Source: JAGWRI01 sp035700805
GTDB lineage: Bacteria; Gemmatimonadota; Gemmatimonadetes; Gemmatimonadales; Gemmatimonadaceae
DNA length: 64,000 bases
Direction of reading: 5' to 3'
NCBI GenBank assembly: GCA_035700805.1
Contig: DASSOG010000043.1
Location: 1 to 64,000 of the forward strand
Position numbers and translations under genes: made by a program. Below are positions 26,504 to 35,083 of the stretch, piece after piece. Numbering within the stretch: the stretch's first letter is position 1; each line of letters begins with the position of its first letter. Below the pieces are notes generated by a model. The model saw only the letters and a program-made list of their open reading frames with translations. It did not search any database and had not been told where the DNA came from.

Positions 26504-28627
26504 CTACTGGGGCGGCGGCGCGGGCCAGATCGTGAGACCCGGCATCGCGCTCGGGATGCCGAGCGAGTCCGACGGCGGCACACGGCCGGTGCGGCCCAGC
26601 ACTCCCCGCGCCGCCGCGACGGCATCCGCCCGGCTGATCCAGAGCTGTGTCGCCATGTCGTAGCGCGCCAGCACGTTGTGCAACCAGTAGGGTCGGTTCT
26701 CGCGCAGCCATGCCTGCTCGTACAGGTCGCGAATGAGCGAGTAGCCATCGCGCAGGTCAAGGGCCCACCCGTTCATCCCCGAGATATCAATCAGCTCCTG
26801 CCCGGGCGAGCGCACGCGACCCTGCATGGCCACCGTCGTGTCAGCCGCCCGCGCGTACGCCTGTACGATCTCATCCGCGAACTCAAATTTCATGCCGATG
26901 AAGTCGATCTTCCGCGCGCCCAGCGCCATGGCGTCCACGGCATCCAGGTTGCGGTGAATCAGCGGACGCGCATGGTCAATCAGCACCAGTGACGATTCAG
27001 CCATCACGCGCACGCGGTGCAGCACCGGACGTACTTGCTGCGCCACCTGCTGACCGTATGGGGAATACGGATCCATCCAGAAGAGCCCATCGCTCGCGTC
27101 GCCCACGCCCACGCTGTCCAGCAGCGCATGGGCCTGCGCCAACAGGACCTGCGCCCGGTCAATGGCGCCCGTCGTGTCGCCGTGGAATACGCGCCCGTAT
27201 GCCGCCTGGAACGCCGGAATGCTCGACTCACCCGGTTGCCACCCCGCCGCGGCGCCGAACAGCACGCCATACCACACCTGGTTGAAGATCGCCTCGCCAT
27301 CGTCGTCCCAGGAGGTATTCAGCATGCCCGTGGCGCCCAACCGCTGCCCGTCCCGTACAAACCCCTGGATATTCTGCAGCGCCACGTGATTATCCGGGTA
27401 CACTCGACTCCAATTGCTCACCCCCGGCGCCACCCAGGTCTCCATGCCGGCCTGGCGGAACGGCAGGATGGACTTGTCGAAGCTCGGCGAGATACCGTAC
27501 CCCCACGCCACGGCGATCATGTCCGACGGCAGCGTGCCCACCAGGTCCGGACTGCCGCTGGCAATGTCTCCCCAGAACAACAGCCGCTTGTGCAGCGGCT
27601 TGAGCGTGGAATCAATGGCTTTCAGGAAGTCCAGATACACCGGCCCAAGCCCGCTGTCCTGCACGGCCTGCCGAGTCTGCCCGCGTCCCAGCTCCTGCGT
27701 CTCGTCGGCGCCAATGTGCATGAAGTTGCTGGGGAACAGCGAGTCAATCTGCCAGAACATGGACTTGATCAGCGCCATTGAGCCCGGCTGCGCGGGCGCC
27801 AGCACATGACCGTGCGGGGACTCCGCGATATCCGAATACAGGTCGTACTTGAGCACATGGTGCAGGTGCCCGAACGCCTCCTGCTCCGGGATGACATCGA
27901 TGTGGTAGTTGGCGGCGTAGCTCACCAGCTCCCTTACCTGCTCCGCCGTCATGGCCCCACCCGGTGGCGCCGGCAGCGGATTGGCCGTGTACTGCAACGT
28001 GTTCTCGAAGTAGGGCGAATACACGTTGATCTTGTACGCCGCGAGCGTGCGGATCTGGTATTTCTGGAACTCCAGCGTCGGCATCGGACCGCGCGACAGG
28101 TCGTCGTGGAAACCGCGGTAGCGCATGGCCGGCCAGTCGCGAACATTCACCAGGTGCAGTACGGCCCTGGCGCCTTCGCCTTCGATGAGCTGCTTCACCG
28201 TCTGGACTCCGTAGAACACGCCGGCGTCCGACTTGCCGATGACAGTCATCCAGTTTGCGCGTGACACGATGACGTAGCCTTCGGCATCCATCGAGTCGGA
28301 CCACGCCAGCTTTGCCGCGCCCAGCAGCACGCGCGCGCGTTCCGAGCCCGCACGCACGAATTCCAGGACCGCCGTGGCCGAGCTGTGATGCACCACCCGG
28401 ATGCCCCGTGCCTCGAGCGCGTCGCCCAGGTCCTCGGCCGCAAACCGATCGGCATCGTTGGCGGGAAGGGTGATGCGCACTCCGCGCACGAGCGTGAGGT
28501 CATCCACCGGCTGGACCTGCCGAGGCTGCGGAATGAGGGCGAGCGTAGCAGTCGAGTCGGCCGGCGTGGTGGTCTGGGCCCCGGCCACCGAGGCCGCGAG
28601 CAGCAGGGAAATCAGGGGGATTCGCAT
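26504..28627 (-). CDS. GH20 beta-N-acetylhexosaminidase, secreted
   Basis: 707 residues from ATG 28627, where a Sec signal begins (MRIPLISLLLAASVAGAQ, cleavage after AGA). The GH20b-like N-domain is IPQPRQVQPVDD ... YVIVSRANWMTVIGKSDAGVFYGVQTVKQL. The GH20 barrel begins at YRGFHDDLSRG, and the catalytic Asp-Glu pair is in FMHIGADETQEL (about residues 305-310). About 180 C-terminal residues form an uncharacterised helical domain. It removes terminal GlcNAc/GalNAc from glycans or chitin/peptidoglycan fragments. An in-frame GTG start 21 bases upstream is possible. Confidence 0.9.
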   Translation of the reverse strand: MRIPLISLLLAASVAGAQTTTPADSTATLALIPQPRQVQPVDDLTLVRGVRITLPANDADRFAAEDLGDALEARGIRVVHHSSATAVLEFVRAGSERARVLLGAAKLAWSDSMDAEGYVIVSRANWMTVIGKSDAGVFYGVQTVKQLIEGEGARAVLHLVNVRDWPAMRYRGFHDDLSRGPMPTLEFQKYQIRTLAAYKINVYSPYFENTLQYTANPLPAPPGGAMTAEQVRELVSYAANYHIDVIPEQEAFGHLHHVLKYDLYSDIAESPHGHVLAPAQPGSMALIKSMFWQIDSLFPSNFMHIGADETQELGRGQTRQAVQDSGLGPVYLDFLKAIDSTLKPLHKRLLFWGDIASGSPDLVGTLPSDMIAVAWGYGISPSFDKSILPFRQAGMETWVAPGVSNWSRVYPDNHVALQNIQGFVRDGQRLGATGMLNTSWDDDGEAIFNQVWYGVLFGAAAGWQPGESSIPAFQAAYGRVFHGDTTGAIDRAQVLLAQAHALLDSVGVGDASDGLFWMDPYSPYGQQVAQQVRPVLHRVRVMAESSLVLIDHARPLIHRNLDAVDAMALGARKIDFIGMKFEFADEIVQAYARAADTTVAMQGRVRSPGQELIDISGMNGWALDLRDGYSLIRDLYEQAWLRENRPYWLHNVLARYDMATQLWISRADAVAAARGVLGRTGRVPPSDSLGIPSAMPGLTIWPAPPPQ

Positions 28628-28700
28628 CGGAGAAGGATGCCGCGCCACCCTCGCCGTGGCAATGCGGGTACCCGCCTGGGGCCTGGGTGGATTAACTTGG

Positions 28701-28706
28701 TAGCAT
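28701..28706 (+). promoter_or_regulatory. TAGCAT -10-like hexamer upstream of ahcY
   Basis: TAGCAT lies 30 bases before ATG 28737 within the short divergent gap between the GH20 and ahcY genes, and is the only A/T-containing candidate there. No clear -35. I found no SAH-riboswitch-like structure in the roughly 110-base gap. Confidence 0.3.
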
Positions 28707-28736
28707 CACAAGTTGACCCTATCGAGCCCATCCATT

Positions 28737-30230
28737 ATGAGCCCTGCCACCAAGGAACAGACGTCCACCAAGCCCGCTGGCGACGCCGGCGCGCGCCCCG
28801 CGTTCAAGGTCGCCGACCTTTCCCTGGCCGAGTTCGGTCGCAAGGAGATCCGGCTGGCCGAACAGGAAATGCCCGGGCTCATGGCACTCCGCGATGAATA
28901 CCGCGGCAAGCACCCCCTGGCGGGCGCCCGCATCATGGGCTCCCTCCACATGACGGTGCAGACGGCCGTGCTCATCGAGACGCTGGTAGAACTGGGTGCT
29001 GACGTGCGGTGGGTCTCATGCAACATCTTCTCCACGCAGGATCACGCCGCCGCCGCGGTGGTGGTGGGCCACAAGGGCACCACTCAGGATCCCAAGGGCA
29101 CGCCGGTCTTCGCCTGGAAGGGTGAGACGTTGCAGGAATACTGGTGGTGCACCGACCAGGCGTTGACGTGGCCCGACGGCTCGGGCCCGAACCTGATCCT
29201 CGACGACGGCGGCGATGCCACGCTGCTGGTGCACAAGGGCGCCGAGTTCGAGAAGGCCGGTAAGGTCCCCGCGTTCGACGCCGCCAATGACCCTGAAGAA
29301 TGGGGCGTGATCCTGGAGCTGCTGCGCGCCGAGTCGAAGAAGCATCCCGGCCGGTGGACCAAGGTCGCCGCTGCCATCCGCGGCGTCTCGGAAGAAACCA
29401 CCACGGGCGTCCACCGCCTCTACGAGATGATGCGCGACGGCACGCTGCTCTTCCCCGCCATCAACGTCAACGACTCGGTCACCAAGTCCAAGTTCGACAA
29501 TATCTATGGCTGCCGGCACTCCGTCATCGACGGCCTCAACCGCGCCACCGACGTGATGCTGGCGGGCAAGATCGCGGTGGTCTGCGGCTACGGCGAGGTG
29601 GGCAAGGGGTGCGCACAGGCGCTTCGCGGACAGGGCGCGCGCGTGGTGGTCACCGAGATCGACCCGATCTGCGCGCTGCAGGCTGCCATGGAGGGTTACG
29701 AGGTGAACACGGTGGAGAACATGGTGTCCACCGCTGATGTCTTCATCACTGCCACGGGCAACCGGGACATCCTCACCGCGAGCCACATGGCGCGCATGAA
29801 GGACAAGGCCATCGTCGGTAACATCGGCCACTTTGACAACGAGATCGACATGGCCGGCCTGAAGAAGGTCAAGGGCACGCAGCGCATCAACATCAAGCCG
29901 CAATACGACGAGTATCGCTTTCCCGATGGCCACAGCGTGATGATCCTGGCCGAGGGCCGGCTGCTCAACCTGGGCTGCGCCACCGGACATCCCAGTTTCG
30001 TGATGTCTGCCAGCTTCACCAACCAGGTGATGGCGCAGATCGAGCTGCACACGAACAACGCCGCCTACGAAAGGAAGGTGTACGTGCTGCCCAAGCACCT
30101 GGACGAAAAGGTGGCCCGGCTGCACCTGGACAAGCTCGGCGTGCAGTTGACCCGGCTCACCCCGGGCCAGGCCAGTTACATCGGTGTTGCACAGGACGGC
30201 CCCTACAAGCCCGATCACTACCGCTACTAG
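28737..30230 (+). CDS. ahcY: S-adenosylhomocysteine hydrolase
   Basis: 497 residues from ATG 28737. Motifs: GSLHMTVQTAVLIETLVELG, NIFSTQDHAAAAV, the NAD-binding GKIAVVCGYGEVGKGCAQAL (near residue 280), EIDPICALQAAMEGYEV and the C-terminal KPDHYRY, with the family's NAD-contacting Lys/Tyr tail. It hydrolyses SAH to adenosine and homocysteine in the methyl cycle. The long form, with the insertion around GKTPVF/ KGETLQEYWW, is typical of bacterial AhcY. A DUF3006 gene follows with its Shine-Dalgarno sequence overlapping the ahcY stop. Confidence 0.97.
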   Translation: MSPATKEQTSTKPAGDAGARPAFKVADLSLAEFGRKEIRLAEQEMPGLMALRDEYRGKHPLAGARIMGSLHMTVQTAVLIETLVELGADVRWVSCNIFSTQDHAAAAVVVGHKGTTQDPKGTPVFAWKGETLQEYWWCTDQALTWPDGSGPNLILDDGGDATLLVHKGAEFEKAGKVPAFDAANDPEEWGVILELLRAESKKHPGRWTKVAAAIRGVSEETTTGVHRLYEMMRDGTLLFPAINVNDSVTKSKFDNIYGCRHSVIDGLNRATDVMLAGKIAVVCGYGEVGKGCAQALRGQGARVVVTEIDPICALQAAMEGYEVNTVENMVSTADVFITATGNRDILTASHMARMKDKAIVGNIGHFDNEIDMAGLKKVKGTQRINIKPQYDEYRFPDGHSVMILAEGRLLNLGCATGHPSFVMSASFTNQVMAQIELHTNNAAYERKVYVLPKHLDEKVARLHLDKLGVQLTRLTPGQASYIGVAQDGPYKPDHYRY

Positions 30231-30238
30231 GAGGCGCC

Positions 30239-30535
30239 ATGTTGCGCCAATCGCACCGCTGGATCATCGATTCCATCAGCGAACACGTCGCCGCCATCGA
30301 GGTGGATGGAAACCATATGGTCCGGCTGCCGGAGTGGGTGCTCCCGCGCGGCGCCCAAGAGGGCCACGTACTCGCCGTCCAGCATGAGCTGGATACCAGG
30401 GGCGACCTCTCGTCCCTGCACATCACGATCGACCACGCGGCCACGAGCAAGGCACTCGATACGTCCGCGCATCAGGTGGAGGCGATCTCCAAGGCATCCC
30501 GTGCGCGGGATGCCGGCGGCAACGTGACGTTCTGA
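30239..30535 (+). CDS. DUF3006-family small protein
   Basis: 98 residues. RWIIDSISEHVAAIEVDG and MVRLPEWVLPRGAQEGHVLAV match the DUF3006 pattern of a small beta-barrel-like protein. A near-perfect Shine-Dalgarno sequence (AGGAGG, overlapping the ahcY stop) sits six bases before ATG 30239, so it is co-transcribed with ahcY. DUF3006 genes often neighbour ComEC-like metallo-beta-lactamase-fold genes, and the convergent gene at 30585 is one. No enzymatic residues are evident. Confidence 0.75.
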   Translation: MLRQSHRWIIDSISEHVAAIEVDGNHMVRLPEWVLPRGAQEGHVLAVQHELDTRGDLSSLHITIDHAATSKALDTSAHQVEAISKASRARDAGGNVTF

Positions 30536-30584
30536 ACACCGCGCTCCGGGGCAGGACCTGGGCCCTGCTCCCTCGCTGGTCGCC

Positions 30585-31571
30585 CTAGTTCTCCCTGCAG
30601 CCGGCCGCCGAAGCTGCGCGGTCGGATGGGCCATCCAGGTTGACGCCCGGATGACCTGTCAGGATGCGATAGCCGCTCCCCGGCAACCCAGGTGAGTAAA
30701 TGGTGATGGTGCCGTTCTGGTCCGTGCGATACCACGGCACGCCCGCCGCCCGGTAGGTCGCCTTCGCCTGCTGGTGCATGTGCCCGTAGTCGTTCCGCGC
30801 TCCCATGGAGAGCACCGCCGTGTCGGGGTGTACCACCGCCAGGTACGTGGCCGACACGCCGTTGCAACTTCCGTGATGGTCGCCCTTGAGCACATTGGCC
30901 CGCATGCCGGGGTCCAGCTCATACCCCGCATCACCCATGAACCAGGCCTCGGCGTCCAGTTCCGCGTCACCCGCAAACCACATGGTGAACGACGCCGAGT
31001 CGGGGCCCACCAGCTTCACCGGGGTCGACCGATCATTCACGTTGCCGCGATGCGGGTACGGCCGCATCACATGCAGCAGCGCGCCACCGCGCAGGGTGAG
31101 CGTGCACATCGGCCGGCCATCACCACACGGATCGTCCGTGTCACGGTAAATGAGCGTCCCTCGCGTCACCCGGGCGCCAATGGAATCGCGCAACTCGGCC
31201 AGCGATGTGGCGGTGGACGGATCCTGGTTCTCAAAGAAGTACCGCACCGTGATGTGGCGCGACGACCGGAACAGCTCGCGCAACCCGCTGTAGTGGTCGT
31301 AATGCTGGTGCGAGAGGATCACGGCATCCACCGTGTCGTCGTGGAGGCCCAGTGAATCCAGCAACCGCCCGAACCGTCGCTCGTCCGGCCCCCCGTCAAT
31401 GAACACGCGACTGCCACCGTTGGTGATGTAGGTGGCGTCACCCTGCCCGACATCCAGCACACGCACTACCAGCGCGTGTGGGTTCTCGGCCAGCGAGGTA
31501 TCGGTGAGTCGGGGAGCGGCGGTGCGACAACCAGCCACCGCAACCAGGACAAGGGCAAGGGCTGCACGCAT
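30585..31571 (-). CDS. ComEC-like metallo-beta-lactamase-fold lipoprotein
   Basis: 328 residues. Lipobox VAVAGC (Cys15). LDVGQGDATYI and VFIDGGP are ComEC-C/competence-type MBL features. The zinc motif is SHQHYDH (88-93), with later metal residues in WFAGDAELDAE and VLKGDHHGS. It is expected to be an extracytoplasmic hydrolase, perhaps a nuclease or phosphodiesterase; no ComEC membrane channel is fused. On the minus strand a TAGCAT hexamer ends nine bases before the ATG. Convergent with the DUF3006 gene. Confidence 0.8.
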   Translation of the reverse strand: MRAALALVLVAVAGCRTAAPRLTDTSLAENPHALVVRVLDVGQGDATYITNGGSRVFIDGGPDERRFGRLLDSLGLHDDTVDAVILSHQHYDHYSGLRELFRSSRHITVRYFFENQDPSTATSLAELRDSIGARVTRGTLIYRDTDDPCGDGRPMCTLTLRGGALLHVMRPYPHRGNVNDRSTPVKLVGPDSASFTMWFAGDAELDAEAWFMGDAGYELDPGMRANVLKGDHHGSCNGVSATYLAVVHPDTAVLSMGARNDYGHMHQQAKATYRAAGVPWYRTDQNGTITIYSPGLPGSGYRILTGHPGVNLDGPSDRAASAAGCREN

Positions 31572-31580
31572 GATGCGAGT

Positions 31581-31586
31581 ATGCTA
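31581..31586 (-). promoter_or_regulatory. TAGCAT -10-like hexamer just upstream of the MBL lipoprotein gene
   Basis: On the minus strand TAGCAT is followed by nine bases and then ATG 31571, leaving almost no room for a 5' untranslated region or Shine-Dalgarno site. It is another possible leaderless start. Confidence 0.35.
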
Positions 31587-31670
31587 TCAGGTGCCCACCT
31601 CGCTGTCACTCCATTCCTCGGCACCCGGAACCCTTCGGGTGCCGAGGCACCGCCTGATCGCCCAGCGAAC

Positions 31671-32264
31671 TTACATGCCGGCGGCTTTCGCCACGGCGCT
31701 CGTAAGGGCGTCGTAGTCCTGCTGGTTCAGCGCCCCGAATTGGGGGTCGTGATACGCCACCTTTCCGTCCCGGCCGATCACGAACACCGTCCGTGAATCG
31801 TACTTCCGCCCCGGCATGGTCGATCCATACAGGCTGGACACCTTCTGCTCAGGATCGGAGACCATTGAGAACTGGAAATGATCGTCGTGTGCCCACGAGA
31901 CGTGCGCAGCAATGGAATCAATGGAAATGGGCAACACCACCACGTCCTCGCCAGCCTTTGGTCCGAAGATCTTCGTGTACTCGTCGCGGAACTTGTGCAT
32001 CTCTATTGTGCACCCCTGCGACCGGTCCAGCGGGAAGAAGGCCAGCACCACCACCTTGCCGCGCAGGTCGGACAGCTTCACGGGCTGCGCGTGCGGCCCG
32101 CTGGCATCCGCCCAGGACGCGGTGAAGTCCGGCGCCATCGCGCCGACTTCCGGCGCCGCGGACGCCTTGGCCATCTGCGCCATTCCCGCCGACGACTGGG
32201 CAAGCGTTGCGCTTGCCGAAACGCCGAGCATGACACCCACGCCAAGCAATGAAAGACGGGTCAT
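31671..32264 (-). CDS. Secreted peroxiredoxin (AhpC/TSA, Bcp-like)
   Basis: 197 residues. Signal peptide (LSLLGVGVMLGVSASATLA|Q). The thioredoxin-fold core has VGAMAPDFTAS and the peroxidatic cysteine Cys85 in DRSQGCTIEMHKFRDEY, with SRTVFVIGRDGKVAYHD later. No resolving Cys is obvious close to Cys85, suggesting a 1-Cys mechanism. It reduces peroxides in the periplasm. Shine-Dalgarno GGAGAG is well placed before ATG 32264. Monocistronic as far as can be seen. Confidence 0.88.
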   Translation of the reverse strand: MTRLSLLGVGVMLGVSASATLAQSSAGMAQMAKASAAPEVGAMAPDFTASWADASGPHAQPVKLSDLRGKVVVLAFFPLDRSQGCTIEMHKFRDEYTKIFGPKAGEDVVVLPISIDSIAAHVSWAHDDHFQFSMVSDPEQKVSSLYGSTMPGRKYDSRTVFVIGRDGKVAYHDPQFGALNQQDYDALTSAVAKAAGM

Positions 32265-32363
32265 CGTGAACTCTCCGAACTCGAATGTGATGGTCGCTGT
32301 CCATGGCTCGAACGGCGGCGACCTGACAACTGTATCAACCCTGCTGCCCCGGACGACGTTCCA

Positions 32364-33752
32364 TCAGTCCGCGCCCCGCGGACGTCGCCGAGCCCATACC
32401 CAGTATACCGGAATCCCGGCCACCATGATCAACACCCCGACGCCTGACGCGCCTGGAAACTGCAGGATGGTGCTCAGCGCCAGTGCCCAGAATGCTACCA
32501 CGAACACGAGCGTGGTCCATGGGTGTCCCGGCATCCGCATGGTCACCGTGGCGGCCGCGGCACTGGCACGGCCTTCCATGCCCATCCCCGGAGACGGTTT
32601 TTCATCCACCCGCTCGCGCCTCCGCAGGACGAGCAGCGCCGCGCCGGTCAAGCCAAAGAATACCGCATCCATGGAGACCACATAATTCAGGATCTGGTCA
32701 TACCGGCCGGACAGCGCGATCACCGCCGCCCACAGACCTTGCAGCGCGATGGCGACCGTGGGCACGCGCGACCGCCGATCGAGCCACCCCACGGCCCTGA
32801 AGAACACGCCGTCTCGCGCCATGGCGTAATAGACACGCGGCGCCGTGAGCATTCCCTGGCTCAGGAACCCCACCGTTGACACCGCGATGCCGGCGGCAAT
32901 CAGCTTCGCCCCGATGGCACCCCAGGCTCGCTGCATGACGGCCGACGCCGGCGTGCGTGTGCTCGCCAGTCCGTCCACCCCGAGCACGCGGAGGCAGACC
33001 ACATTCACCGCCAGGTAGAGGAGCACCACACCCACCACGCCAATCAGCAGGCCGCGCGGCAGGTCGCGCACCGGGTTCTTCAACTCACCACTCACGAAGC
33101 TCGCCGTCTGCCACCCGCCGTAGGCAAACAGCACGGGTACCATGGCCGCGGCAAAGGCAATGGGGACGGGTTTGTTGCCCCGGACCACCGCGCTCGCTCC
33201 CATTGCCGTCACCGGCTGCACCACCCACCACCCCACCACCACCAGCGCCAGCACGGCGACAATCTTGGTCACCATCAGCGCGCTCTGCACGTTGCTCCCC
33301 GAGCGCACGCCCAGGCAGTTCACGCCCGTCAACACGAGCAGCACCAGCACTGCCACTGCCGACGGGGACGTTCCGACACCGGTGAGCTCACCGAAGTAGT
33401 TCGCAAACGTCATGGCCACCGCTGCCATGCCCCCGGTCTGCGTCACGAGCAGCAGCCCCCATCCATACAGGAACGCCACCATCGGATGGAAGGCGTCGCG
33501 CAAGTAGGCATACTGTCCCCCGACTTGCGGCCTCAGTTGCGCCAGCTCGGCGTACACAAACGCCCCGGCAAGCGCAATCAACCCGCCGGCCGCCCATGCA
33601 CCCAGGATGAGCCCCGGGGTGTGCACCTGCTGCGCCACCACATACGGGTTGATGAAGATTCCAGCGCCAACGATGCCGCCCATCACGATCATGGTGGCAT
33701 CGAATACGCCAAGGCGCCGGGCAAGCTGGGCGGAAGGAGTGGCGTCGGGCAT
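32364..33752 (-). CDS. APC-family amino acid permease
   Basis: 462 residues from ATG 33752; an in-frame TTG at 33761 is the alternative. About twelve membrane helices. The first has the APC signature MGGIVGAGIFINPYVVAQQ, and GGLIALAGAFVYAELAQLRPQVGGQYAYLRD matches the LAT-like subgroup (helix 2-3 motif). It probably exchanges or imports amino acids across the inner membrane; substrate not deducible. It diverges from the sigma factor gene at 33844. Confidence 0.88.
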   Translation of the reverse strand: MPDATPSAQLARRLGVFDATMIVMGGIVGAGIFINPYVVAQQVHTPGLILGAWAAGGLIALAGAFVYAELAQLRPQVGGQYAYLRDAFHPMVAFLYGWGLLLVTQTGGMAAVAMTFANYFGELTGVGTSPSAVAVLVLLVLTGVNCLGVRSGSNVQSALMVTKIVAVLALVVVGWWVVQPVTAMGASAVVRGNKPVPIAFAAAMVPVLFAYGGWQTASFVSGELKNPVRDLPRGLLIGVVGVVLLYLAVNVVCLRVLGVDGLASTRTPASAVMQRAWGAIGAKLIAAGIAVSTVGFLSQGMLTAPRVYYAMARDGVFFRAVGWLDRRSRVPTVAIALQGLWAAVIALSGRYDQILNYVVSMDAVFFGLTGAALLVLRRRERVDEKPSPGMGMEGRASAAAATVTMRMPGHPWTTLVFVVAFWALALSTILQFPGASGVGVLIMVAGIPVYWVWARRRPRGAD

Positions 33753-33843
33753 GGCGCCCAAACATGCAGCCCGTGCGGGGCCCTGTCAGGCCACCGCCAT
33801 CGAACGCTTTTTCCGGCCGGGGTGTCTAAGTTCGCAGTGCCAC

Positions 33844-34443
33844 GTGACCTATCCGAAGTCGAACGACGCCACCCCCTCTCCCATCTCCGGCCACGCCGCT
33901 GAAGCCCGCGCGAGTGAGCGCCTGCTCATTCGCCGGGTCGTGGACGGAGACCGATCCGCCGCGCGCCAGCTTTACGACGCGCACGTGGACCGGGTGTTTC
34001 GACTCGCCTACCGGTTGACCGGCGACGATACCCTGGCGCAGGAACTCACCCAGGACACGTTCATCCGCGCCTTCCAGCAGTTGCCGCGCTTTCGCGGCGA
34101 GTCGGCGCTCGCCACCTGGCTCTATCGGGTGACGGTCTCGGTGGCGTCCAATCTGCGTCGCCGTTACCGACGCCACGCCCGCGAGACAGACCTCAGTCTC
34201 ATCACCAACCTGGCCTCGACCACGCCCCCGCCAGCCGACCCTGACCTCCGGGACCAGATGACCAGGGCCATCGACGCCCTCCCTGAGATCTACCGAACGA
34301 CTTTCGTCATGCATGATGTCGAAGGATACACCCACCCCGAGATCGCCCAATCGCTCGGCGTGGCCGAAGGAACCTGCAAGAGCCGGTTGTTCATTGCGCG
34401 GGGGATGCTCCGCAAGGCCCTCGCCCCGTTCAGGAAGGAGTAG
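33844..34443 (+). CDS. ECF-type RNA polymerase sigma factor
   Basis: 199 residues with a GTG start at 33844, the first possible start without overlapping the divergent permease. Sigma region 2: AARQLYDAHVDRVFRLAYRL, AQELTQDTFIRAFQQLPRFRGES, ATWLYRVTVSVASNLRRR. Region 4: LPEIYRTTFVMHDVEGYTHPEIAQSLGVAEGTCKSRLFIARG. A TAAGTT hexamer ends 11 bases upstream of the start. It heads an operon with a one-helix membrane protein and two HEAT-repeat secreted proteins, so envelope-stress regulation is likely. Confidence 0.93.
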   Translation: MTYPKSNDATPSPISGHAAEARASERLLIRRVVDGDRSAARQLYDAHVDRVFRLAYRLTGDDTLAQELTQDTFIRAFQQLPRFRGESALATWLYRVTVSVASNLRRRYRRHARETDLSLITNLASTTPPPADPDLRDQMTRAIDALPEIYRTTFVMHDVEGYTHPEIAQSLGVAEGTCKSRLFIARGMLRKALAPFRKE

Positions 34444-34446
34444 GAC

Positions 34447-35073
34447 ATGAAGGACGCAGAACTCGAGCCCCAACTGCGCGACGCCGCTCGCGCCTACCAC
34501 GAACCGCCCGCGCTGGATGATCCGACGCGTGAGGTCATGTGGGCAGCCATCGACGCTGGCCGCATGGCCCGGCACCGCCACGAGCACCGCTGGCCCGTGA
34601 ATCCATGGTTCGGACTCGCCGCCGCACTGGTGCTCGGCGTCGGCATCGGGCGCTTCGCACCTTCCATCCGCAACACGCCAAAGGTTGCCGCATCTCCATC
34701 ATCGCTGGCCGCAACAACGGGCCGCGCGCCAATTCCCGCGGTCTACCAGACGCCTACGTCCCAATACCTGAACCAGACCGCCGCCCTGCTGCTCGCCCTC
34801 CCCGGCGAGGCGCGTGGTCAGCACGCCGACACCCGGTTCGTTGCCCGCGCGCAGAACCTGCTGCTCACCACGCGGCTCCTGCTGGACTCTCCCGCCGCGC
34901 AGGACCCCAAGCTGCACGACCTGCTGGGTGACCTGGAACTCGTGCTCGCCCAGGTGGTGCGGCTGCCCTACGAACGCAGCCCCGCCGACCTCGACCTCAT
35001 CAACCAGGCGCTGGAGCAGCACGACGTGCTGCCTCGCCTCCGCACCGCCGCGGCCAACATCTCCGCCGACTGA
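34447..35073 (+). CDS. Probable membrane-bound anti-sigma factor
   Basis: 208 residues, starting four bases after the sigma stop, with a strong Shine-Dalgarno sequence (AAGGAG) lying over the sigma stop region. The N-terminal 50 residues are soluble. One membrane helix follows (about 57-70, WFGLAAALVLGVGIGRFA). The C-terminal helical domain (about 95-208) contains HDLLGDLELVLAQVVRL. The sigma-adjacent position, single membrane helix and size fit an anti-sigma factor. No zinc-coordinating HxxxCxxC motif is present, so it would be of the non-ZAS type. Function inferred from context. Confidence 0.6.
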   Translation: MKDAELEPQLRDAARAYHEPPALDDPTREVMWAAIDAGRMARHRHEHRWPVNPWFGLAAALVLGVGIGRFAPSIRNTPKVAASPSSLAATTGRAPIPAVYQTPTSQYLNQTAALLLALPGEARGQHADTRFVARAQNLLLTTRLLLDSPAAQDPKLHDLLGDLELVLAQVVRLPYERSPADLDLINQALEQHDVLPRLRTAAANISAD

Positions 35074-35083
35074 GGACTTACTC

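Noticed and set aside
28628..28736. Possible SAH-responsive riboswitch upstream of ahcY
   Set aside because: The gap is only about 110 bases and I see no conserved SAH-riboswitch-like stem arrangement; only a TAGCAT hexamer stands out.
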